From: Fictibacillus gelatini DSM 15865
Lineage (GTDB): Bacteria; Bacillota; Bacilli; Bacillales; Fictibacillaceae
Direction: 5' to 3'
Assembly: GCF_000430745.1 (NCBI RefSeq)
Contig: NZ_KE387229.1
Coordinates: 1 to 64,000, forward strand
Length of the DNA: 64,000 nucleotides
Translations under genes and position numbers: made by a program
Part shown: positions 32,253 to 43,003 of the stretch, one piece after another
How the letters are laid out: every line of letters starts with the position of its first letter
Position numbering within the stretch: position 1 is the stretch's first letter
Notes under the pieces: model-generated
Seen by the model: the letters and a program-made list of their open reading frames with translations, nothing else
What the model was told of the DNA's origin: nothing
Database searches by the model: none

Positions 32253-33082
32253 GCGAATCATTGTTAAACCAACCGACTTGGCGGATCATTGATCAATCCA
32301 GCCTTGGACCGACCTTCAGCGCATTGCAATCCTTCGCAATGGACGATACTTTATGCACATCTGTCGGGAGCGGTGAAGCGCCGCCGACCGTACGGACGTG
32401 GGTCCACCATCAAACGATCGTCCTCGGCATCCAGGATAGCCGGCTTCCCCATTTGCAAAAGGGCGTTGAATTTTTGCGCTCGATTGGATATAACGTCATC
32501 GTCCGCAATTCCGGGGGGCTTGCAGTCGTTCTTGATGAAGGCGTTTTGAACATTTCCATCGTCCTTCCCGAAAAGGAGAAGACGATTGATATTAACAGAG
32601 GCTATGATACGATGGTGGAACTTATAGAGCGGATGCTCGCCCCTTACAACGTTTCGTTTGAAGCACGCGAAATTGTTGGTTCGTATTGCCCGGGAAGCTA
32701 TGATTTAAGCATTAACGGAAAAAAATTTGCCGGCATTTCCCAGCGGCGCATCCGCGGCGGCGTCGCCGTACAAATCTATCTTTGCGCGGACGGCAGTGGT
32801 GCAGGAAGGGCAGAAATGATCCGGGAATTTTACAATCGAGGGTTGCAAGGCGAAGAGACGAAGTTCGTGTATCCAAAAATCGATCCTTGCGTAATGGCTT
32901 CACTGACCGAATTAATGGGTCAGCACGTGTCAGTTCAAGATTTAATGCTTCAATTATTCAATGTATTGAACAGTGTGACAGACCGGCTCACCTCTACCCA
33001 GCTTACGGTGGGAGAAATTCCGTTATATGAAGCCAACTATAAGCGCGTCTTTGAGCGCAATGAAAAAGCACTGGAGAGCTAA
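32249..33082 (+). CDS. lipL: Octanoyl-[GcvH]:protein N-octanoyltransferase (LipL)
   Basis: The 277-residue protein is an LplA/BPL-fold amidotransferase of the LipL type: [39 protein letters not shown], and [19 protein letters not shown] with the catalytic Cys, then [16 protein letters not shown]. In Bacillus LipL moves the octanoyl group from GcvH to E2 subunits of 2-oxoacid dehydrogenases by amidotransfer. Length and motifs agree with B. subtilis YwfL, which also sits near pta and hemQ. The start overlaps the methyltransferase stop. Confidence 0.92.
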   Translation: MSESLLNQPTWRIIDQSSLGPTFSALQSFAMDDTLCTSVGSGEAPPTVRTWVHHQTIVLGIQDSRLPHLQKGVEFLRSIGYNVIVRNSGGLAVVLDEGVLNISIVLPEKEKTIDINRGYDTMVELIERMLAPYNVSFEAREIVGSYCPGSYDLSINGKKFAGISQRRIRGGVAVQIYLCADGSGAGRAEMIREFYNRGLQGEETKFVYPKIDPCVMASLTELMGQHVSVQDLMLQLFNVLNSVTDRLTSTQLTVGEIPLYEANYKRVFERNEKALES

Positions 33083-33102
33083 TGCTCTTTCGTGCTTTTT
33101 TT
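33063..33102 (+). terminator. Terminator of the methyltransferase-lipL operon
   Basis: AAAAAGCAC / GTGCTTTTT outer stem with an inner GAGAGC / GCTCT; it overlaps the lipL stop codon. Confidence 0.85.
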
Positions 33103-33103
33103 G

Positions 33104-33383
33104 ATTATATTTCAATGCCGAAGTACTTTTTGCATAGTTTTTATCTTTTTATTTCCCCGGAGATCGTTAGCATATTATCGGAAAGTGTCACTCTTCCTGT
33201 TGATGAGAATCCCGGTGAGTGAAATGGGATTCAGGAGAAGTCTGGTTATAATGGCACATCATGCATATGCCGCTGTTGCAAATACGTTAAATCACCAATA
33301 TCTTTAGCTGTTTCCTTCTGCATGAAACCGTTCCAAATAAGCGTCAATCTTCAACCAGACCGCCTCCTACCTTAAGTCGCATT
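33104..33383. other. Spacer with no supportable gene
   Basis: A 71-codon open frame crosses this stretch but has no ribosome site and no recognisable motif. Nothing else was seen before MITE-like element B. Confidence 0.4.
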
Positions 33384-33792
33384 CCTAGTACCCTTCTAGA
33401 AAAATAGTTTGAATTTCAGTAATCGAAAGAACACCTCGTTAGATCTGTGAAATGAGGAAAAATGACTCACGAATTGTTTCATGATTTAAAATGATTTCGT
33501 TCTCGGACAATAAATGTTCTTATTTGGACAATAAGTCATCCGGTTAAGACAATAACATCTTACTTTTGGACAAATAAGTGTACAAAATACTAAATTTATT
33601 GTCCGACTGAGGCTACTTCTTGTCCGATGGAAACGATTTATTGTCGGAAATCAACCGTTTATTGTCCAAATGCCATGAAATAGCACCACACTAGAGAAGT
33701 TTGATCCTGTTTTTTGCTTCTATTTTTTTATTTTTTTACAGGCGAAAATGGATTCTTGAAAATAAGAACTTTCTTAGCTGGAAGGGCACTAG
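33384..33792. mobile_element. MITE-like element, copy B (complete)
   Basis: A 409-bp copy between CTAGTACCCTTC and GAAGGGCACTAG. Forward words lie at 33505, 33526, 33547 and 33568; inverted words at 33596, 33617, 33638 and 33659. All within-half steps are 21 bp despite point changes in spacers and words. Confidence 0.85.
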
Positions 33793-33894
33793 TAGATGCC
33801 GACTCTATTTTTCACAACTTCTAATGTTTCTTTCTTCGCCGTTCTCTTCCCTTTTTCTCTCGGTGCTTTTTCTCTCGGTGATAGCACATAAAGC

Positions 33895-33924
33895 AAGGCA
33901 CTGCGGGTATCCTGCAGTGCCTTT
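33895..33924 (-). terminator. Terminator of the LysM-GH18 gene
   Basis: Stem AAGGCACTGC / GCAGTGCCTT with a short loop, 20 bp after the stop codon. Confidence 0.75.
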
Positions 33925-33945
33925 TGTTTTCCGTAAAACACGATC

Positions 33946-35466
33946 TTATCGAAAGGAACGAAGCGCCTTCCAAATATCAGGACTTTCAAACCCAATTCGC
34001 CAGACGGCGATGCCACGCAGATGGTATTCATTCACGAGGTCACGGCGAAGCGCCATTGATTGTCGATCTTCCGTCCATAGTTGATGTGTTTCTCCTTTAG
34101 CCGTATATTTCACATAGTATTGGGACGTTTTTTCATCCCAGATCTTTCGAAGTTTCTTTTCTTTGATCCATTTTTCAGCTTCCGGCATCGCCCGATCATA
34201 GCTTTCCACCTTATGGGTGGCCCGATCCGTCACCCATTCTCTCGTATAAAACGGAACGCCAAGGATAATTTTCTGGGACGGAACCTCTTTCATTAACTGC
34301 TCGATTCCATCGCGGACCCAGGGAAGCGATGCGACAGACCCTGCTTTGCTTCCTCCTCCCCAATGTTCATCATATCCCATCATAATAACAAAATCCGCGT
34401 TTTTGCCAAGTTCATGCCGGTCAAAGCTGCCCGACCAATTAGGATCTTTGCTTTGCCTGCTTACATCTACTGAAACCACGATGCCAAAAGGGTCAAGTTC
34501 CTTTTTTAGTTCCTTTATGAACAGGACGTAATCGTGCTTGTTTTTAATGTTCATGTTTTCAAAATCAACGTTAATTCCGTCGCTATTTGTTTTCACCAAG
34601 GAATCCCGCAGTGCTTTTACGAGCTTTTGGCGTTTTTTTGGATCCGCAAGTATGCGGCCAGTCAACACAGGATCAAACTTGTTGCCGATCAACGGCCAGA
34701 CTTGTTGACCCTCGGCATGGCTTTCCAGGACAAAACGCGGATCGCCCGAGTCTGTAACAAAATTTCCTGTAGAGCTTAACGTGAACCAGCGGGGGGATAC
34801 GACGTTTACGTTTGTCTTTTTGTTTTGTTGAATGTAAGACTTCGTCGTCCCCCTATCGTTCCAGCCCATCATGACCCGCTTTATGTTCCTGGATTGGAGG
34901 AGAGATTTTTTAATCCATCCTTTTTTGCCTCCAAGCCATTGAATTTGGACGTAATAATCAGGGATTTTCAACCTTTGTCCTGTATGGAGCTTTGAGGAGT
35001 GCAAATGGTTGAATTTCATTAACTCATTGGCAGATACCTTTAATCTTGAAGCAATTTCCCCAATGGTATCCCCTCTCTTTACTTTATAATTTAACGTTTT
35101 CCCTGGAATCTTTAATGTTTGTCCGACGTTTAAGTTTTTTGTTGTTAATTGGTTCTCCTTTTGCAGCTCGCTTACGGAAATGCCGTACCGGTTAGAGATG
35201 ATCCATAGCGTCTCACCTTTTTTCACCTTATGGATAATGGGATCCATAGCATCTCCGGCTGAGGATGACATGATTGGAAATTCTTCTCCCCTTTTTAAAA
35301 CGGTTAAAATGGGGGAATTTGCCGCCGGCAACGAATACACATTTGCTTTGTCCGCCTTTACTAAGCCAACAGAAAGTGGCGGATTGGCAGGTGATTTGGC
35401 AAAGTCCGGTACTAAGGTCAATCCAAGCAAGCACACAAAAGGGAAAATGACCACGAATTTCTTCAT
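33946..35466 (-). CDS. Secreted LysM-GH18 glycosidase (SleL/YaaH-like)
   Basis: ATG 35466 lies behind GGGAGAGAAAA; the frame is open 11 codons further without a site. The 506-residue protein has a signal peptide (about 1-24), an SH3-like segment, two LysM repeats (HKVKKGETLWIISNRYG near 80, YKVKRGDTIGEIASRL near 125), an SH3-like linker and a GH18 domain (about 195-500). The active-site motif is NSDGINVDFEN, the DxxxDxE type, with the catalytic Glu near 303. Relatives are cortical-fragment-lytic N-acetylglucosaminidases of spores (SleL, YaaH). Having a signal peptide, this one may act on the vegetative wall instead. The exact role is inferred. Confidence 0.85.
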   Translation of the reverse strand: MKKFVVIFPFVCLLGLTLVPDFAKSPANPPLSVGLVKADKANVYSLPAANSPILTVLKRGEEFPIMSSSAGDAMDPIIHKVKKGETLWIISNRYGISVSELQKENQLTTKNLNVGQTLKIPGKTLNYKVKRGDTIGEIASRLKVSANELMKFNHLHSSKLHTGQRLKIPDYYVQIQWLGGKKGWIKKSLLQSRNIKRVMMGWNDRGTTKSYIQQNKKTNVNVVSPRWFTLSSTGNFVTDSGDPRFVLESHAEGQQVWPLIGNKFDPVLTGRILADPKKRQKLVKALRDSLVKTNSDGINVDFENMNIKNKHDYVLFIKELKKELDPFGIVVSVDVSRQSKDPNWSGSFDRHELGKNADFVIMMGYDEHWGGGSKAGSVASLPWVRDGIEQLMKEVPSQKIILGVPFYTREWVTDRATHKVESYDRAMPEAEKWIKEKKLRKIWDEKTSQYYVKYTAKGETHQLWTEDRQSMALRRDLVNEYHLRGIAVWRIGFESPDIWKALRSFR

Positions 35467-35522
35467 TTTTCTCTCCCGACGTAATGGATCCTTATCCAAC
35501 GCAACTTATTTCAAATATCGCC

Positions 35523-36512
35523 CTATAGTCCAAGATTTTTTTGGAGCTGCCTGCTAATCTTCTCTACTTCTTCCTCTTTTGGCTCAAAATAATAAACGTT
35601 TCCGATATTCTTGTTCGTGTCTGGACTATGGGTAAAAACATAACGGTCTATTTTTTTCCCTTGGATGGACTCGTAGTAGCTTCTCAGCTTTAAAAGCTCC
35701 TTCATCGAAATGTTTGTAGTGACATTGTCGCCTACTGTTTCAAGCAGATTATCAGCCTTTGTGACGCTCTTAATCGACAATGCCTTGTCTGCAACGGCTT
35801 GAAGAACTTCTTGCTGTCGCTTCTGGCGCCCAAAATCCCCCTGCGGATCTTTTTTTCGCATTTGCGCAAAAGTTAACGCTTCACGGCCATCTAAATGCAT
35901 TTCGCCTTTATGGTAAGAGACCACGCCTCCGCCGATCGCATTCATCGCATGTTGCTTAAAAGAAAAAGGCACATTGACGGTGACCCCGCCAAGGTCGTCA
36001 ACCACTTCTTTAAAAGCTTTAAAGTTAACAGTGACATAGTAATCCACAGGAACATGGAGAAAATGTTCAACGGACTCTATGCTTGCATTTACAGCTTCGC
36101 CTTTACCTTTTTCACTGCCGAACGCATAAGCGTGAGTCATCTTATCTTCTCGTTTCTCGATAGGGATATAGGTCCTTGTATCCCTCGGGATGCTCAGGAT
36201 GGAAGTTTGTTTAGTTTTTGGATTGAGCGTCACCAACATCATTGAATCAGAATGAGGCGGCTCACTCCCACCGTACTTTTCCACACCGAGCAACAAAATC
36301 GTTACTGGATCCTTTCCAATCGTAACTTTCTTCTTTCGCAAATCCGATTTTTCCCGCGGCAGCACATTGCTCGCATCAGCTGTTGTTTTCAGCTTATAAG
36401 CCAAATACCCTCCATAACCGCACACGGAGAAGAGTAGTAATAAACAAGCTGCAAGTATGCTGCGCAAAAGCCGCTTGAAAGGGCTTTTTGGCGATCTTTG
36501 GTGTGTAGCCAT
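35523..36512 (-). CDS. LytR-CpsA-Psr (LCP) family wall-polymer ligase
   Basis: ATG 36512 lies seven bases after GGAGG. The 329-residue type-II membrane protein has one N-terminal TM helix (LLRSILAACLLLLFSVCGYGGY) and an LCP domain: VTILLLGVEKYGGSEPPHSDSM with the first catalytic Asp, SILSIPRDTRTYIP with the phosphate-binding Arg residues, YVTVNFKAFKEVVDDLGGV and FAQMRKKDPQGDFGRQKRQQ. LCP enzymes attach teichoic acids or other undecaprenyl-linked polymers to peptidoglycan outside the cell. It could serve the polysaccharide operon at 58.9 kb (inference). It lies 56 bp upstream of the SleL-like gene on the same strand. Confidence 0.9.
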   Translation of the reverse strand: MATHQRSPKSPFKRLLRSILAACLLLLFSVCGYGGYLAYKLKTTADASNVLPREKSDLRKKKVTIGKDPVTILLLGVEKYGGSEPPHSDSMMLVTLNPKTKQTSILSIPRDTRTYIPIEKREDKMTHAYAFGSEKGKGEAVNASIESVEHFLHVPVDYYVTVNFKAFKEVVDDLGGVTVNVPFSFKQHAMNAIGGGVVSYHKGEMHLDGREALTFAQMRKKDPQGDFGRQKRQQEVLQAVADKALSIKSVTKADNLLETVGDNVTTNISMKELLKLRSYYESIQGKKIDRYVFTHSPDTNKNIGNVYYFEPKEEEVEKISRQLQKNLGL

Positions 36513-36554
36513 TCACGTTCCTCCATTCATTCGTCAAAATTCGTAGCTAAATAG

Positions 36555-36589
36555 AAAACCCGAGCTTCCCTGGCGAGGAAAATCGGGTT
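36555..36589 (-). terminator. Terminator between the GT2 and LCP genes
   Basis: AAACCCGA / TCGGGTT stem with a TTTTCTATTT tail on the minus strand. Confidence 0.7.
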
Positions 36590-36642
36590 ATTCATATCTC
36601 GATTAAGGGTAGCATATGAGTCTCCCACTTGATCTATAAATC

Positions 36643-38001
36643 TTATGCTGCAGACTGGGAATCCGTTTGATAATTCCGTCCTGTGCGGGAAACCTTATTC
36701 CAACTCTTGTTATCAAAGAAATAAGCGATGCTTCCATATAGCACACAAAAAATAATGACAAATCGGTAAACAAAAATATCAAAGAGGATGGTTACTAGCA
36801 ACCGGTAGAAATCATTATCCTGGTACGCAAATCCATAGTATTCACCCATTCCAATTGCCACCATGTCATAGGCAAACCCCAATACGAAAATAAAAAGCAA
36901 GTAAAGGAGGAAATAGTGGACAAAGGAAGAATAGTTAATGATGCCATCTACTACAAATACTCCAGTCATAGGATATACGGCGAGAGTACCCGCAAGGAAT
37001 GACTCAAATATATAGAAAAAAGAAACCGACCTGGCAAATAAGTTTTTCCAAAAAAACGAACGATAATGAATGAGGCAATCAATAAACGCTTTTTGCCAGC
37101 GTATGCGTTGCTTGAATAAATCTTTCCATGTTTCAGGCAATTCTGTATAACTGACAGCTTCCGGTATGAATACAATCTTTTGGTTTTTATGTTTGGACAA
37201 ATATCTATGAATCTGCAACGTTATGTCGATGTCTTCCCCTAATGTTATTCGATAGCCACCCACGTCTAAAAGCGTCTGTTTCCTAAAAATGCCGAACGCC
37301 CCCGAGATAATAGCAAGAGAACGAAAGCGTGCCAGCGAAACTTTAAGAATATAGAAAGCTCTCAAGAAATCTAGCGATTGGGCTCGGATTAACATGTTTG
37401 CTTTAAGTAAAGATAAGCCAGTTAAAGGGGAAGAAGCTTTCGTTTGCAACACATGCACCATGCCACCCGCTGCAACGACCTCTTGATCCTCAAATGTTCC
37501 ATTAACGGCTGATAAAGCCCCGTCGGCCAAAATCGTATCTGCATCGAGCGTTACAACCAGATCATGGCTGGCGAATTCAATGCCGGCATTTAACGAATCA
37601 GCCTTTCCACCGTTTACTTTATCTAAAACATAGATATGAGGATAAAGCTCAGATTGATAGACCGTTTTTACCTTTTTATGAGTCAGCTTTCCGAGCGGAG
37701 CTTTTGAGCTCGGGGTTAACTTTAACAGTTTGTTAAAAAGGGACAGCGTATGATCCGTTGAACCATCGTTAATATAAATAATCTCCGACTCCGAATAAGA
37801 TAATGATTTCATGTTTTCAATCGATGTTTGGATCATTCCTTGCTCATTGTAACAGGGAATTAAAATGCTGATCCCCTTCTCTTGTTCAACATTGTGCTTC
37901 ACCTTTTTGTCACGCTTGCGGAACCAGGGCAAACAATGGATGGAATGAATCACTGGAAAAGCGATCGATAAACAAAACAAAACGAGCATAAAATCTTCCA
38001 A
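36643..38001 (-). CDS. Membrane glycosyltransferase family 2 (processive synthase type)
   Basis: TTG 38001 lies seven bases after AAAGGAG. The 452-residue protein has an N-terminal TM helix (about 3-25), a GT2 catalytic domain and several C-terminal TM helices (about 300-430). Motifs are ISILIPCYNEQGM, IIYINDGSTDHT, VTLDADTIL (DxD), LGEDIDITLQI and KQRIRWQKAF (QxxRW type). This set is typical of poly-GlcNAc, hyaluronan or cellulose-type synthases. The polymer is not identifiable. No deacetylase or accessory genes flank it, so it stands alone. Confidence 0.85.
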   Translation of the reverse strand: MEDFMLVLFCLSIAFPVIHSIHCLPWFRKRDKKVKHNVEQEKGISILIPCYNEQGMIQTSIENMKSLSYSESEIIYINDGSTDHTLSLFNKLLKLTPSSKAPLGKLTHKKVKTVYQSELYPHIYVLDKVNGGKADSLNAGIEFASHDLVVTLDADTILADGALSAVNGTFEDQEVVAAGGMVHVLQTKASSPLTGLSLLKANMLIRAQSLDFLRAFYILKVSLARFRSLAIISGAFGIFRKQTLLDVGGYRITLGEDIDITLQIHRYLSKHKNQKIVFIPEAVSYTELPETWKDLFKQRIRWQKAFIDCLIHYRSFFWKNLFARSVSFFYIFESFLAGTLAVYPMTGVFVVDGIINYSSFVHYFLLYLLFIFVLGFAYDMVAIGMGEYYGFAYQDNDFYRLLVTILFDIFVYRFVIIFCVLYGSIAYFFDNKSWNKVSRTGRNYQTDSQSAA

Positions 38002-38086
38002 AACAAAACTCCTTTCTCGCTATAACACCTTCTATTTGTAACAATTTCCCCATCTGGCATATGTAAAGGCGGATTGCTTCAAAAAT

Positions 38087-38126
38087 AAAAAAAGCCTTTC
38101 TTTTAGGCTAAAACTAAAAGAAAGGA
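38087..38126 (-). terminator. Strong minus-strand terminator in the GT2 upstream region
   Basis: Stem CCTTTCTTTTAG / CTAAAAGAAAGG followed by CTTTTTTT on the minus strand, about 85 bp before the GT2 start. The upstream small gene already has its own terminator at 38302-38331, so this one may end a separate short transcript or act as an attenuator. Confidence 0.8.
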
Positions 38127-38138
38127 CATCAATCATTG

Positions 38139-38301
38139 TCCAAAACCGAGTATATCAATCGTTTTTTACACATACATTACGTTCGGTTAACATATTATTT
38201 TTTAAGTGTTACGCCGTTATTTCAAATTAAAAATTTTATTATAAAAATGGAATGACCGGAAATTTTATGCATACTGCTGCTTTGCCTATAAAATGAATAG
38301 A
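38139..38301. other. AT-rich spacer between two terminators
   Basis: No coding sequence was recognised. The position between two minus-strand terminators leaves room for a short transcript. Confidence 0.3.
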
Positions 38302-38331
38302 AGGCGCTGCGATTAGTTTTGCAGCGCCTTT
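38302..38331 (-). terminator. Terminator of the 56-aa protein gene
   Basis: Stem AGGCGCTGC / GCAGCGCCT with an 10-base loop, seven bases after the stop codon. Confidence 0.8.
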
Positions 38332-38337
38332 ACGATT

Positions 38338-38508
38338 TTAATAGTGCGTTCCTTCGATATAGCAGCATTTTGTGCAAGTCCGCATAAACGGCTCTTCGAT
38401 AAACTGATGCTCGCAGCTTTCCTGCAGCTGTTTCAACTCATTTTTCATCTGTTCGAGCTTTACATGAAGGTCCTTGATTTCCTTCACGATTTCTTCAGCA
38501 CGATTCAT
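38338..38508 (-). CDS. Small coiled-coil protein with Cys/His cluster (56 aa)
   Basis: The leftward frame from ATG 38508 reads MNRAEEIVKEIKDLHVKLEQ, a heptad-like helix to about residue 30, then CEH, CTKCC and EGTHY. The cysteine/histidine spacing (C-x-H...C-x-x-C-C) suggests a small metal-binding knuckle. A hairpin terminator follows immediately. The ribosome site is weak (GGAAGG 13 bases upstream). It lies 51 bp after thiC on the same strand and could be cotranscribed. No family is recognised. Confidence 0.6.
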   Translation of the reverse strand: MNRAEEIVKEIKDLHVKLEQMKNELKQLQESCEHQFIEEPFMRTCTKCCYIEGTHY

Positions 38509-38559
38509 CGAGCATCCCAGCCCTTCCTTCTATTCTTTCGCCAGAGTGTGGCTCCTCGT

Positions 38560-40428
<1,869 letters not shown>

Positions 40429-40464
40429 TTAAGGCGAAGGCAACTTCACTTGTTTGTAAACAAT

Positions 40465-40500
40465 AAAAAAGCCGGATCCCATTGATTTAGGACCCGGCCT
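40465..40500 (-). terminator. Riboswitch-controlled terminator in the thiC leader
   Basis: Stem GGCCGGGTCC / GGGATCCGGC followed by six T on the minus strand, located between the TPP aptamer and thiC; it is the expression platform. Confidence 0.9.
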
Positions 40501-40545
40501 GAAAATGGAAGAAAGCCTGCACTTTCCCCATTGATCGTTGCCATT

Positions 40546-40646
40546 CTAACTTCCCCACGCTGGTATGAACCAGATCAGGTCCAGAGGGTTTAAAGGCTTA
40601 ATCGCGCCTTATTCTCAGCCCGGACTACCGGACACCCCTAGTTGAA
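40546..40646 (-). promoter_or_regulatory. TPP riboswitch (THI element)
   Basis: On the minus strand the aptamer shows ACTAGGGGTG, GGGCTGAGA, then GGACCTGATCTGGTT and ATACCAGCGTGGGGAAGT, the conserved core of the thiamine pyrophosphate riboswitch in order. TPP binding would favour the terminator at 40465-40500 and turn off thiC. Confidence 0.97.
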
Positions 40647-40677
40647 ACTTTTTTGTTGTTATTAAAAGCACAACCAC

Positions 40678-40706
40678 ATCATAACCGATTGCCCATCGTT
40701 TGACAA
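40678..40706 (-). promoter_or_regulatory. Sigma-A promoter of the thiC transcript
   Basis: Minus strand TTGTCA (40706-40701), 17-bp spacer, TATGAT (40683-40678). It places the transcript start about 25 bases before the aptamer. Confidence 0.75.
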
Positions 40707-40842
40707 TAGTTCTTTTTGACTAGAGGAAGGCTTTTTAGAAGGATATTTCATTTGCAACTTAGAATTTATAATCATAGTCATTTTAATACTTTACCTATTT
40801 TTGTTAAAATGATAGCGAATTCTTTTAAAAAGGAGAATGTGG

Positions 40843-42075
40843 ATGTCGACATTTCAGGAGAATTTAGAAAAGTACGCTGAACTTGCCGTAAAAGTGGGGG
40901 TCAATATTCAACCCGGACAGGAGGTTGTCATTTCTTCCAACTTGCATTCGGCAGATTTAACGAGGCTTATTGCTAGAAAAGCGTATGAAGCCGGGGCAAA
41001 AAACGTTCATGTTGATTGGATGGATGACGAGCTGTCTCGCTTAAAATATGAAAAAGCCGCTGATGAAGTATTTAAAGAGTACCCTGAGTGGAAAGCACAG
41101 GAAAAGATTCAACTCGCCGAAAGAGGGGCCGCCTTCATTTCCATTACGTCCAATAACCCGGATCTTTTAAAAGGGATTGATCCTGAGCGGATTTCCAATT
41201 CGCAAAAGGCAGCCGGACAAGCGTTAAATACGTTCAGGCAATACATACAGTCAGATAAAGTGAGCTGGACGGTGATTGCAGCGGCGTCCGAAGCGTGGGC
41301 TGACAAAGTATTCCCTGATGAACCTCGCGAAGAACGTGTGGATAAATTATGGGATGCGATCTTTAAAGCAACAAGGATTGACTCAGACCATCCGGTTCAG
41401 GCGTGGAAAGAGCATGACCAAAACTTGCATACAAAAGTCGATTATTTGAATGAAAAGAAATATAAGGCGCTTCATTATAAAGCTCCAGGCACGGATTTGA
41501 CGATAGAACTGCCGAAAAACCATATATGGGTGGGGGCAGGAAGCGTGAATGAACAAGGGATTGAATTTATGGCGAATATGCCGACCGAAGAAGTGTTCAC
41601 CGCTCCGCAAAAAGACGGAGTCAATGGCTATGTGACAAGTACAAAGCCGCTCAGCTACGCCGGGAACTTAATTGATAAATTTAAGATGACATTTGAAAAT
41701 GGACGAATTGTCGATGTGACAGCCGAACAGGGTGAGGACATATTAAAACGCCTTGTCGAAACAGACGAAGGCTCCCATTACTTAGGGGAAATTGCTTTAG
41801 TTCCGCACCAATCCCCGATCTCACAGTCTAACATTTTGTTCTACAATACGTTATTTGACGAAAATGCCTCTAACCATCTGGCGATTGGCAGCGCATACTC
41901 CTTTTGCATTGAAGGCGGCAAGAAAATGTCGGAAGAAGAGCTTCAAAAAAATGGCTTAAACGTCAGCATCACGCACGTCGACTTCATGATCGGCTCAGCC
42001 GAAATGGACATTGACGGCATTTTGGAAGACGGCACAAGAGAGCCTGTATTCCGCAATGGGAATTGGGCGTTTTAA
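40843..42075 (+). CDS. ampS: M29-family (AmpS-type) aminopeptidase
   Basis: ATG 40843 lies seven bases after AAAAAGGAG; the ATG two codons earlier is too close. The 410-residue protein is a thermophilic-aminopeptidase (M29) enzyme with metal-site regions MPTEEVFTAPQKDGVNG, SHYLGEIALVPHQSPI, NHLAIGSAYSFCIEGG and ITHVDFMIGSAEMDIDG, which carry the conserved Glu/His/Asp ligands. It is a cytoplasmic, metal-dependent exopeptidase of broad specificity. Single gene with its own terminator. Confidence 0.92.
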   Translation: MSTFQENLEKYAELAVKVGVNIQPGQEVVISSNLHSADLTRLIARKAYEAGAKNVHVDWMDDELSRLKYEKAADEVFKEYPEWKAQEKIQLAERGAAFISITSNNPDLLKGIDPERISNSQKAAGQALNTFRQYIQSDKVSWTVIAAASEAWADKVFPDEPREERVDKLWDAIFKATRIDSDHPVQAWKEHDQNLHTKVDYLNEKKYKALHYKAPGTDLTIELPKNHIWVGAGSVNEQGIEFMANMPTEEVFTAPQKDGVNGYVTSTKPLSYAGNLIDKFKMTFENGRIVDVTAEQGEDILKRLVETDEGSHYLGEIALVPHQSPISQSNILFYNTLFDENASNHLAIGSAYSFCIEGGKKMSEEELQKNGLNVSITHVDFMIGSAEMDIDGILEDGTREPVFRNGNWAF

Positions 42076-42092
42076 TTCTTTCAATTTACGAC

Positions 42093-42127
42093 AGACTGCC
42101 GGGAAAATCCCGGCAGTCTTCATTTTT
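42093..42127 (+). terminator. Terminator of the M29 aminopeptidase gene
   Basis: Stem AGACTGCCGGG / CCCGGCAGTCT with a 5-base loop and a CATTTTTT tail. Confidence 0.9.
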
Positions 42128-42169
42128 TGCGGCAATATAGCGTAGCTGAATAACCCACAACTCCCACCT

Positions 42170-42460
42170 TTATGGCATTGATTTTACTGCAAAATCAATA
42201 ATTAAAGATATAATTACCAAAAGTATTGTGATTGAGGTGGATATAAGCTGAACCCTTTTTAAAACGATGTAAATTCCTTTTTTATTCTTTAAAGAAGTAT
42301 AAAGCACGCAAATTAAAATACCGAAAATAATGGAGATACCCCAAATTAGTAGTCCAAAAGTTGAGTATAGCCCTTCCCAATTAATTATCCAAAAATAAAG
42401 AATAGTAAATTGAACGACTACTAACAATATGGTTGATGTAAATAAAAGACTTTTTTTCAT
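42170..42460 (-). CDS. Small three-TM membrane protein (96 aa)
   Basis: ATG 42460 lies behind AGGAG. Three hydrophobic helices are visible: LLFTSTILLVVVQFTILYFW, TFGLLIWGISIIFGILICVL and STSITILLVIISLIIDFAV, with KNKKG between the second and third. No family is recognised. It is flanked by a terminator of the convergent aminopeptidase gene and a broken Uma2 gene. Confidence 0.6.
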   Translation of the reverse strand: MKKSLLFTSTILLVVVQFTILYFWIINWEGLYSTFGLLIWGISIIFGILICVLYTSLKNKKGIYIVLKRVQLISTSITILLVIISLIIDFAVKSMP

Positions 42461-42489
42461 GGAAAATTCTCCTGACTTTTTTTAAAAGT

Positions 42490-42962
42490 TTATTTAAATC
42501 TCCGGAGCATCAACGAGTGGCACGGGAACTAACGCTTGAATTCGGAATGTATTTGCGGGGTAAAGATTGTGACTTTTTACTTCGCCTATCGACATTTGTT
42601 TATTTGTTGACAAAGAAACCCCTTATTGCGACATAAAAAATTGGGTACAACCCGATTTAATTGTCGTTTGTAATGAAACCCAAATTGAAAGCAAGCGCAT
42701 AATTGGGGCACCTGATCTCGTCATTGAAATCCTTTCTCCGGCTACAGCGAGGAATAACCGTGTTTTAAAGTACAATAAGTATGAGCAGGCAGGAGTTAAG
42801 GAATATTGGATTGTCGATCCTTACAATCAGACGATTGAAGTCAATTTGCTTGAAAAGCGAACTGGCCACTATTTCAGAGAAGACAAAATTCGGGCTAACC
42901 TCTTTAGCGACCTTGAAATCGATTTGAAGAATGTGTTTTCCCTTGAGGACGAAGAAGAATAG
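42490..42962 (+). pseudogene. Uma2-family (DUF820) nuclease-like gene, truncated and frameshifted
   Basis: From about 42490 the sequence reads LFKSPEHQRVARELTLEFGM then YLRGKDCDFLLRLSTFVY. It then shifts frame and continues FVDKETPYCDIKNWVQPDLI, GAPDLVIEILSPATA, KYNKYEQAGVKEYWIVDP, to TAG at 42962. The PD-(D/E)xK core (PDLIV, EILSP, EYWIVDP) is recognisable. The first ~45 residues of the family are missing, and a one-base indel lies near 42595-42602. It is probably a decayed copy. Confidence 0.85.
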
Positions 42963-43003
42963 AAAATCCGCTAAGAAAGGAAGGTTCTTAGCGGATTTTT
43001 TTT
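42963..43003. terminator. Shared terminator of pta and the Uma2 remnant
   Basis: Perfect 15-bp stem AAAATCCGCTAAGAA / TTCTTAGCGGATTTT with A and T tracts on both sides; it reaches the pta stop. Confidence 0.9.

Noticed and set aside
33092-33307. 71-codon rightward frame after lipL
   Set aside because: Starts inside the terminator region, no ribosome site, no recognisable motif.
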